Source of the DNA: Halorubrum saccharovorum DSM 1137
GTDB taxonomy: Archaea; Halobacteriota; Halobacteria; Halobacteriales; Haloferacaceae
NCBI RefSeq assembly: GCF_000337915.1
Contig: NZ_AOJE01000070.1
Location: 1 to 64,000 of the forward strand
DNA length: 64,000 bases
Direction: 5' to 3'
The first letter of the stretch is position 1. Each line of letters starts with the position of its first letter. The notes beneath the pieces are model-generated. The model ran no database searches, was not told the origin of the DNA, and saw nothing but the letters and a program-made list of their open reading frames with translations. The translations under genes were made by a program, and so were the position numbers. Shown here in pieces: positions 58,107-64,000 of this stretch.

Positions 58107-59768
58107 ATGGCGAGTGACGCACGCGAGGATGACGCCGAGGACCACATCGAGGCCCTCCGGCGACGGCTCTCGCGGACGTGGGAGGTGCTTCGTGGGTCCG
58201 ACATCGACGTTCGGCCTTTCAGGCCGGGCGCGGACGGCCCGCTTTCCGACTTCGCGATCCCCGACGGCGAACGCGAGGTCGACCGGTACTGGGTGAACGC
58301 GCCGTACGCGTACGTCGTGATCACGTACGACGACGCGGAGAGCGAACACCGGTACTACGCGGTCGAGCCGGACCTCGACCGGTTCGAGCGCGACCTCCTC
58401 GAGCGCGTCGTCGACGACATCCGGGACCCGCTTTTGTACCGCGAGGGGACCGGGCGGACCGACGAGGAGACCCTCAGGGTCGAGCTGGAAGAGCTGTTGG
58501 AGGGATACGGCGTCGACATCGAGATGGACACGTTCCACGCGCTCTCGTACTACCTCTACCGCGACTTCCGCGGTTACGGGAAGGTCGACCCGCTCCTCAA
58601 CGACCGCCACATCGAGGACATCTCCTGTGACGGCTACGACCTCCCGATCTTCGTCTACCACGACGACTACACCGACATCGAGACCAACGTCTCGTTCGGG
58701 GAGTCGGAGCTCGACAACTACGTGATCCGCCTCGCCCAGCAGTCCGGGCGCCACATCTCCGTCGGCGACCCCATGGTGGAGACGACGCTGCCGGACGGGT
58801 CGCGCGCGGAGCTCGCGCTCGGCGAGGAGGTGACGCCGCGCGGCTCCGCGTTCACCATCCGCCAGTACGCCGAGGACCCGTTCACGCCGATCGATCTGGT
58901 GGAGTACGGCACGTTCTCGGTCGAGCAGATGGCGTACTTCTGGCTCTGTATCGAGCACAACAAGAGCCTCATCTTCGCGGGCGGCACCGCCTCCGGGAAG
59001 ACCACCTCGATGAACGCGGTGTCGATGTTCGTCCCGCCGCGCGCGAAGGTGCTCACCATCGAGGACACCCGCGAGCTCTCCTTATACCACGACAACTGGC
59101 TCTCGTCGGTCACCCGCGAGCGCCGCTACGAGGGCGCCGACATCGACATGTACGACCTGCTCCGGTCCGCGCTGCGCCACCGCCCCGAGTACATCGTGGT
59201 CGGCGAGGTCCGCGGCGAGGAGGCGATCACCCTGTTCCAGGCGATGAACACGGGCCACACCACCTTCTCGACGATGCACGCCGACTCGATCGAGACGGTG
59301 ATCAACCGGCTGGAGAACGAGCCGATCAACGTCCCGCGCGCGATGGTCCAGTCGCTCGACATGCTGTCGATCCAGACGCTGACCCGCTCGGGCGACCAGC
59401 GCGTCCGACGCGCGAAGACGATCGGCGAGATCGGCGGGATCGACCAGCGCACCGGGGAGCTCGACTACTCCTCGGCGTTCGAGTGGGACGCCGAGACCGA
59501 CGAGTTCCGCCGGAACGACTCGTCGCTCATGGAGGAGATCGCCGACGAGCGCGGCTGGTCCCGGTCGGAGCTACTTCGCGAGGTCCGGCGGCGCGAGCGC
59601 TTCCTCGAACTGCTCCGCGCGCTCGGCGTCACCGACTACCGGGCGTTCACCGCCCTCGTCAACGAGTACTACGCCGACCCCGAGCGCGTGATGGAACGGC
59701 TCGAAGACCGGAGCGACGGGGCCAAGGGAGAGGGCGACGACGGCCTCGAACCGCAGAGCGACCGATGA
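58107..59768 (+). CDS. Type IV pilus / secretion ATPase (PilB/GspE, archaeal)
   Basis: A 553-residue secretion ATPase powering assembly of archaeal type IV pilins. The N-terminal domain (1-200) includes YYLYRDFRGYGKVDPLLNDRHIEDISCDGY. The ATPase core has Walker A GGTASGKTT at 292-300, the Asp box LTIEDTRELSLYHDNW, Walker B IVVGEVRGEEAITLFQAM, and the His box GHTTFSTMHADS. Pili are used for adhesion and motility regulation in haloarchaea. Its TGA overlaps the ATG of the membrane partner. ATG 58107 is chosen since the 22 residues before it (to 58041) are not family-like. Confidence 0.94.
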   Translation: MASDAREDDAEDHIEALRRRLSRTWEVLRGSDIDVRPFRPGADGPLSDFAIPDGEREVDRYWVNAPYAYVVITYDDAESEHRYYAVEPDLDRFERDLLERVVDDIRDPLLYREGTGRTDEETLRVELEELLEGYGVDIEMDTFHALSYYLYRDFRGYGKVDPLLNDRHIEDISCDGYDLPIFVYHDDYTDIETNVSFGESELDNYVIRLAQQSGRHISVGDPMVETTLPDGSRAELALGEEVTPRGSAFTIRQYAEDPFTPIDLVEYGTFSVEQMAYFWLCIEHNKSLIFAGGTASGKTTSMNAVSMFVPPRAKVLTIEDTRELSLYHDNWLSSVTRERRYEGADIDMYDLLRSALRHRPEYIVVGEVRGEEAITLFQAMNTGHTTFSTMHADSIETVINRLENEPINVPRAMVQSLDMLSIQTLTRSGDQRVRRAKTIGEIGGIDQRTGELDYSSAFEWDAETDEFRRNDSSLMEEIADERGWSRSELLREVRRRERFLELLRALGVTDYRAFTALVNEYYADPERVMERLEDRSDGAKGEGDDGLEPQSDR

Positions 59769-61924
59769 TCGCGTACCTCCCCCTGATCGCCGCGCTCGGG
59801 TGCTGTCTGGCGCTGCTGTTGCCCGCGGTCGTCGACAGGGCGGATCTGGTCGTCACCCGCATCGCACTGTCGCTTTTCGGCAGCTACGTCGGCGAGGAGG
59901 GGCCGCGACGCCGGCGCCAGCGCGACCTGATGCGCGCCGCCCACATCGCGGGCACGCACCGGACGTACGCCGCCAAGACGCTCCTGTACGCCGGCGTGCT
60001 CGGCGTCGCCGGCAGCGTCATCGGCGTGTACGCCGCGGCCGGCCTCCTCTCGGCGCTCGACGTGAGCGAGACGGCCCTGCGAGAGACGCTTCCCGCGTCG
60101 CTCGGATTCGTCGCGGAGGTGACTCGATTCACGGAGGTCGGACTTCCGACGGTGTTCCTCCTGCTGACGTTGGCGTCGGCGACGCTCGGCTCCGCGCTCG
60201 CGATCGGGACGTACTACGGTCGGTGGGAGCTGCTCGACCAGCGCGCCCACGCCCGGGGGACGGAGATCGACGCCACCCTTCCCCGTACCGTCGCGTTCAT
60301 GTACGCGCTCTCGCGGTCGGGGATGCCGTTCCCGCGCGTCATGGACACTCTCGCGGAGAACGAGGCGGTGTACGGCGAGGCGGCGACGGAGCTGTCGGTC
60401 GCCGTCCGCGACATGAACGCCTTCGGGACCGACGCGCTCACCGCGCTTCAGCGCACCTCCCGGCGCACTCCCAGCGACGACCTGGCCGACTTCGCGGAGA
60501 ACCTCGCGTCCGTGCTGGGCACCGGTCAGCCCATCTCGGCGTTCCTCAGCGACCAGTACGAGCTGTATCAGGAGGAGGCCGAGGCGAAACAGCAGCAGTA
60601 CCTCGAACTGCTCTCGACGTTCGCGGAGGCGTACGTCACCGCCTTAGTCGCCGGCCCGCTGTTCTTCATCACCATCCTCGTCGTGATCGGGCTCGTGTTG
60701 GAGGACACCCTTCCCCTGTTGCGCGCCGTGGTCTACCTCGGCGTGCCGCTGGCGACGTTCGGGTTCGTGGTCTACGTCGACAGCGTCACCCAGGGCGTCG
60801 GCGGCACCGAGACCGTCGACCTCTCCGACGCGATCGAAGAGGAGCCGGCGGCGGGAGACGCCGGCGGCACCGGCGTCGCGGGCGACGCGGTGCGGGCCGA
60901 CGGCCGCCCGCAGGCCGACGGCGGCGTGACGCGCGGGCCGTCCGCGCGCGACCGGTGGGCGGCGAGCCGCGAGCGCCTCCGGGCGTACGACCGGGTCCGG
61001 ACGCTGCGGCGGTGGGTCGCGTCGCCGGTCGAGAGCGTGCTCGACCGGCCGTCCACGGTGTTTCTCCTCTCCGTCCCGCTCGCGGTCGTCGGCCTGCTCG
61101 TGACCGCGTTCCCGATCACCCTCGGACCGCCGACCGAGATGGTCGCGCAGGTCGAGACGCCGATCGTCGCCGCGACCGCGCTCGTGCTCGCGAGCTACGC
61201 CGTCGTCTACGAGGCGCGCAAGCGCGGAGTCCGAGCGATCGAGTCGGCGGTCCCCGACCTCCTGGACCGGCTCGCCAGCGTCAACGAGGCGGGCACCTCC
61301 GTGGTCGGGAGCGTCCGGCGCGTCGCGGACTCGAACCTGGAGGCGCTCACGGAGGACCTGAAGCGCACCCGACGCGACATCGACTGGGGGGCAGACGTGG
61401 CCACCGCCCTCCAGCGGCTGGAGAGACGGGTCCGGTCACCGATGACCTCGCGGGCGGTCGCGCTGATCACGAACGCGATGCGCGCCAGCGGCGACATCGG
61501 CCCCGTACTCCGGATCGCGGCCGACGAGGCGCGCGCGACGTGGTCGCTCCGCCGGGAGCGACAGCAAGTAATGTTAACGTATCTTATCGTGATCTACATC
61601 TCCTTCCTCGTGTTCCTGGGCATCATCGCCTCGCTGTCGGCGTCGTTCATCCCCGCGATCGAGGAGGCGGCGATTTCCGGCTCCGGCGCCGCCGGCGACC
61701 TCCCGGGCGCGACGGGCGGTCCCACGGGGATCACCGAGGGGCTCGGGGACATCGACGCGAGCGCCTACGAGCAGCTGTTCTTCCACGCCGCCGCGATACA
61801 GGCGGTCTGCTCCGGGATCGTCGCCGGCCAACTCGGCGAGGGATCGGTCAGGGACGGCGCGAAACACGTCGTCGTCCTGCTCGTGTTGACGCTCGCCGCG
61901 TTCCTCGTCATCGACATGGTGTGA
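59765..61924 (+). CDS. Type IV pilus membrane platform protein (PilC/GspF, TadC-like)
   Basis: A 719-residue polytopic protein carrying two T2SSF domains, as usual for haloarchaeal PilC. The first (about 170-350) has LPRTVAFMYALSRSGMPFPRVMDTLAEN, QYELYQEEAEAKQQQYLELLSTFAEAYV and LFFITILVVIGLV. A central 100-residue loop is Gly/Ala/Arg-rich (AAGDAGGTGVAGDAVRADG). The second domain (about 500-620) has AVPDLLDRLASVNEAGTSVVGSVRRV and LVIYISFLVFLGIIASLSASF. Translational coupling (ATGA) to PilB confirms the pair. Pilin genes are not in the window. Confidence 0.92.
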   Translation: MIAYLPLIAALGCCLALLLPAVVDRADLVVTRIALSLFGSYVGEEGPRRRRQRDLMRAAHIAGTHRTYAAKTLLYAGVLGVAGSVIGVYAAAGLLSALDVSETALRETLPASLGFVAEVTRFTEVGLPTVFLLLTLASATLGSALAIGTYYGRWELLDQRAHARGTEIDATLPRTVAFMYALSRSGMPFPRVMDTLAENEAVYGEAATELSVAVRDMNAFGTDALTALQRTSRRTPSDDLADFAENLASVLGTGQPISAFLSDQYELYQEEAEAKQQQYLELLSTFAEAYVTALVAGPLFFITILVVIGLVLEDTLPLLRAVVYLGVPLATFGFVVYVDSVTQGVGGTETVDLSDAIEEEPAAGDAGGTGVAGDAVRADGRPQADGGVTRGPSARDRWAASRERLRAYDRVRTLRRWVASPVESVLDRPSTVFLLSVPLAVVGLLVTAFPITLGPPTEMVAQVETPIVAATALVLASYAVVYEARKRGVRAIESAVPDLLDRLASVNEAGTSVVGSVRRVADSNLEALTEDLKRTRRDIDWGADVATALQRLERRVRSPMTSRAVALITNAMRASGDIGPVLRIAADEARATWSLRRERQQVMLTYLIVIYISFLVFLGIIASLSASFIPAIEEAAISGSGAAGDLPGATGGPTGITEGLGDIDASAYEQLFFHAAAIQAVCSGIVAGQLGEGSVRDGAKHVVVLLVLTLAAFLVIDMV

Positions 61925-61997
61925 GTTCCCGTCGGGCGAGCGGCGGCGCCGTCGCCGCGGCCACCGGACCTAAATCGGTCCGGAACGACCGGCCGAC

Positions 61998-62666
61998 ATG
62001 AACCCCGAGCCGGGAGGCGACCGCGAGACCGGTGCCGACCCCCAGTCGACGTACGACCGCATCGCCGCGCACTTCTCGAAGACGAGGGAGTACGCGTGGC
62101 CGGAGGTCGAGTCGTTCCTCGACGGGCGCGCTGCGACGCGCGCGCTCGACCTGGGCTGCGGCAACGGCCGCCACGCGGAGCTGCTCGCCGAGCGCGCGGA
62201 CGCGGTCGTCGGCGTCGATCTCAGTCGTGCGCTCCTCCGCGAGGCGGTTTCTCGTGCCCGCGATCGCGGGTTCGACGCGAGCGTCTCGTTCGTCCACGGC
62301 GACGCCGCGAGCCTGCCGATCGCGACCGACGCGGTCGGGATCGCCGTCTACGTCGCCACCCTGCACCACCTCCCGGCGCGCGAGGACCGGATCCGGAGCC
62401 TCGACGAGCTCGCGCGGGTCCTCGCGCCGGGCGGAACCGCGCTGGTGAGCGCGTGGAGCACTGCCCACGACCGGTTCGATCGGGAGGAGGGGTTCGACAC
62501 GACCGTCGACTGGACCCTTCCGGGCGGCGAGACGGTGCCGCGGTACTATCACATCTACTCGCCAGCGGAGTTCGAGGCCGACCTCGCGGGAAGCGATCTC
62601 GAACCCGTCGAGGTCGACGTGTCGAGCGGGAACTGCTACGCGACGGTCACCGCGTCCGGCGACTGA
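61998..62666 (+). CDS. Class I SAM-dependent methyltransferase (Trm9-like)
   Basis: A 222-residue methyltransferase. TYDRIAAHFSKTREYAWPEVESFLDG is the typical N-terminus of Trm9/ABH8-type wobble-uridine methyltransferases, followed by motif I ALDLGCGNGRHAELLAE, VVGVDLSRALLREA, motif IV-like AVYVATLHHLPAREDRIRSLDELARVLAPGG and HIYSPAEFEADLAG. It may act on the carboxymethyl group of wobble uridines, but small-molecule targets are possible. ATG 61998 follows CTAAATCG by a short distance. Single gene. Confidence 0.87.
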   Translation: MNPEPGGDRETGADPQSTYDRIAAHFSKTREYAWPEVESFLDGRAATRALDLGCGNGRHAELLAERADAVVGVDLSRALLREAVSRARDRGFDASVSFVHGDAASLPIATDAVGIAVYVATLHHLPAREDRIRSLDELARVLAPGGTALVSAWSTAHDRFDREEGFDTTVDWTLPGGETVPRYYHIYSPAEFEADLAGSDLEPVEVDVSSGNCYATVTASGD

Positions 62667-62784
62667 GTGCCGCGACCGATCCGGTAGGGGCGGACGAGAC
62701 GGACGCGAGACTCGACGGGCGGTCGGGCGGGACCGCAGAAGAGTAGCCGCGCCGCCTTTCGCGGCGGTCGGGTCTCGGGTCGGC

Positions 62785-63075
62785 TCAGTCGGCGACCGTC
62801 TCGTGGCCGGTCCGCGTGTCGTCGGCGAGCGGAGTCACGATCTTGTAGGCCGCGTAGAGCCCGAGCACCGCGATGCCGGCCAGCACGACCCCGGTGCGGA
62901 GCTGCGGCGAGAACAGCGGGGCCGCGATCACGTCGCCCGCCTCGTTGGTCATCGGAACCGGGCTGTACGGCGCGCCGACGAGGATCTCTAAGAGACCCAT
63001 GCCGACGAGTCCGAGCAGCATCAGTCCCGCGCTCAGCGCCATCGCCGCCTTGTCGATGATGTCCGTGTCAGTCAT
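62785..63075 (-). CDS. Small membrane protein, partner of DoxX
   Basis: A 96-residue protein with two hydrophobic helices (AALSAGLMLLGLVGMGLLEILVG and RTGVVLAGIAVLGLYAAYKIVTPL) separated by a loop rich in Pro (YSPVPMTNEAGDVIAAP). It follows the DoxX gene on the same strand with 13 bp between, and has a good ribosome-binding site (GAGGTGA, 6 bases before the ATG), unusual among the mostly leaderless genes here and consistent with an internal operon cistron. Unknown function; it may stabilise DoxX. Confidence 0.75.
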   Translation of the reverse strand: MTDTDIIDKAAMALSAGLMLLGLVGMGLLEILVGAPYSPVPMTNEAGDVIAAPLFSPQLRTGVVLAGIAVLGLYAAYKIVTPLADDTRTGHETVAD

Positions 63076-63088
63076 TGGATGTCACCTC

Positions 63089-63613
63089 TTAACCGAGCAG
63101 GTAGCGGAGCTTCGGGTGCTGTTCGACCACGTCGAGCTTCTCGATGAGCGCGTCGAGGCCGTAGTACCGGCCGGCCGAGAGCACGATCATCGTCATGAAC
63201 AACAGCAGACCCATGAAGTCGCTGTTGACGAGCCCGTGTCCGAACCCGGCGTTGCCGACCCAGAACAGGACCATGAAGATGACCCCGCCGAACGCGGCGA
63301 ACCGAGTGAACGCCCCGGCGATCAGCGCGAGCCCGATCAGGGTCTCGAACAGGGGGACGCCCGGCTCGATGAGCCACGCGAGGTTGTTCCCCATCCAGAC
63401 GGGGATCCCGCCGAGCGCCGTGTCGGTCATGCCCCGCATGTAGCCCGGGCCGGAGGTGAACGCGAACCCGTTCTCGATCACTTTCGTGATCCCGGCGTGG
63501 AAGAACCACCATCCGGTGGCGACGCGCAGGAAGGCGATCCAGTACGCCGCCCACGGGCCGTCCAGTGCGAACTCGACCTCGTCGACCAGGGGATTGCTCG
63601 ATTGGTATGACAT
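63089..63613 (-). CDS. DoxX family membrane protein
   Basis: A 174-residue four-helix protein of the DoxX/DoxD type. WIAFLRVATGWWFFHAGITKVIENGFAF is the first helix with the family's R-x2-GWWFFHAGITK pattern. FETLIGLALIAGAFTRFAAFGGVIFMVLFWVGN and LLLFMTMIVLSAGRYYGLDALIEK follow. Relatives are subunits of thiosulfate:quinone oxidoreductase or form stress-linked redox complexes. ATG 63613 is preferred over the GTG at 63622 because a GGTGA site lies five bases upstream of it. An inverted repeat is found in the promoter. Confidence 0.9.
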   Translation of the reverse strand: MSYQSSNPLVDEVEFALDGPWAAYWIAFLRVATGWWFFHAGITKVIENGFAFTSGPGYMRGMTDTALGGIPVWMGNNLAWLIEPGVPLFETLIGLALIAGAFTRFAAFGGVIFMVLFWVGNAGFGHGLVNSDFMGLLLFMTMIVLSAGRYYGLDALIEKLDVVEQHPKLRYLLG

Positions 63614-63635
63614 TGTCGTCACCTTACGGGTGTAC

Positions 63636-63652
63636 GTTGGACGCGTACCAAC
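63636..63652. promoter_or_regulatory. Inverted repeat upstream of doxX
   Basis: GTTGG-ACGCGTA-CCAAC with 5-bp arms, 23 bp before the ATG at 63613, followed upstream by ATATGTACC. The symmetry suggests a dimeric regulator. The further 5' region 63660-63847 has no gene that I can support and holds the tRNA-Gly promoter (GTTTATGAG near 63795). Confidence 0.45.
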
Positions 63653-63847
63653 ATATGTACCCAGAACGCTTCTAATCCTCTGAAAATTGTTCTAACTGCG
63701 CGGGAACACCCCTCAATATTGTGGGCCATTAAGTATGAGTGTGGGCGATCGTTGTCGTCGAGGCGGCGTTTCCGTCGTCAGGAACACGGAACGTTTATGA
63801 GAACTGTTCGGCCTAGGTGTAGACGCGTCATCGACGGACGCACTCGC

Positions 63848-63918
63848 GCGCCGGTGGTCTAGTGGTAGGACCTGAGCCTTCCAAGCTCATGGCCCGGGTT
63901 CAAATCCCGGCCGGCGCA
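63848..63918 (+). tRNA. tRNA-Gly (anticodon TCC)
   Basis: A 71-nt tRNA. Acceptor GCGCCGG pairs with CCGGCGC plus discriminator A, the D arm is GGTCTAGTGGTAGGACC, anticodon stem TGAGC/GCTCA holds loop CTTCCAA with anticodon TCC, and the T arm is CCCGGGTTCAAATCCCGG. CCA is not encoded. It reads GGA codons. Confidence 0.93.
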
Positions 63919-63931
63919 TTTTCTCGAACGA

Positions 63932-64000
63932 AGTGAGAGAAATCGCCGCAGAATTTGAACCCTATCAGTCGCGCGCAGCGAGCGAAGCGAGCGAGCACGT
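63932..64000 (+). repeat. Start of a tRNA-linked hairpin repeat after tRNA-Gly (cut by window end)
   Basis: Directly downstream of tRNA-Gly, GAATTTGAACCCTATCAGTC followed by a GC-rich core (GCGCGCAGCGAGCGAAGCGA and GCGAGCACGT) repeats the layout of the elements beside tRNA-Leu: a T-arm complement, a short stem start, and the same core loop. The matching 3' arm, expected to contain GGGTTCAAATCC, would lie just outside the window. Confidence 0.65.

Noticed and set aside
63919-64000. Rho-independent terminator after tRNA-Gly
   Set aside because: The short TTTT after the tRNA could end transcription, but the following GC-rich core matches the tRNA hairpin family better than a terminator, and its partner arm is outside the window.

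Overview
The window is high-GC chromosomal DNA from a halophilic archaeon. The evidence is very acidic proteins, haloarchaeal AglB, LonB, NOP5/FlpA, Orc1/Cdc6 and PGF-CTERM proteins, ATGA-overlapping operons, mostly leaderless promoters, and a class II tRNA-Leu. A Halorubrum-like genus is my guess from gene content and the style of the repeats; it is not proven by the sequence.

Layout. (1) 1-2.0 kb: the tail of a PGF-CTERM surface protein (possibly the S-layer glycoprotein), a SWIM zinc-finger protein and decayed coding fragments. (2) 2.0-18.4 kb: a surface-glycan / N-glycosylation island with a sugar nucleotidyltransferase (AglF-like), flippase, three GT4 and one AglG-like GT2 glycosyltransferases, UDP-sugar 4-epimerase and C6-dehydrogenase, and decorating enzymes (carbamoyltransferase, formyltransferase, polysaccharide deacetylase, hexapeptide acetyltransferase, SGNH protein, sulfatase-like protein). 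Its left half is strikingly AT-rich and holds a 327-bp MITE with perfect 17-bp inverted repeats and an 8-bp target duplication. (3) 18.4-20.0 kb: an orc1/cdc6 gene flanked by inverted copies of a 20-bp origin-recognition-box-like repeat, a probable replication origin. (4) 20.0-25.4 kb: aglB (oligosaccharyltransferase), a DUF368 membrane protein (family of polyprenyl-phosphate translocases) and a CapA-like lipoprotein. (5) 25.5-26.2 kb: an AbrB/PIN toxin-antitoxin pair.

(6) 26.2-44.4 kb: a catabolic region. It has a BCCT osmolyte transporter, two class-III aminotransferases, two paralogous M20 amidohydrolases, a threonine-dehydratase-like enzyme, a 2-hydroxyacid dehydrogenase, a very DoeA/EutD-like ectoine hydrolase and an aldehyde:ferredoxin oxidoreductase. 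Several promoters share GTGTAC/TGTATA-type inverted repeats. I read this as ectoine (or hydroxyectoine) uptake and degradation. It also contains an unusual tandem-HU protein with a Tat-type signal sequence and an SfnG-like dimethylsulfone monooxygenase with its flavin reductase.

(7) 44.5-45.3 kb: tRNA-Leu(TAG) followed by hairpin repeats that duplicate the tRNA 3' end, then a structured palindromic repeat. A similar hairpin begins after tRNA-Gly(TCC) at the right edge. (8) 45.3-63.6 kb: mostly housekeeping and haloarchaeal core genes: endonuclease III, a single-cyclin TFB-like protein, an operator/XRE/DUF2178 module, ArsR-type HTH, FlpA/NOP5, CBS-ParB, CPBP protease, LonB, NadM, SAM hydrolase/adenosyltransferase-family protein, type IV pilus PilB/PilC pair, methyltransferase and DoxX.
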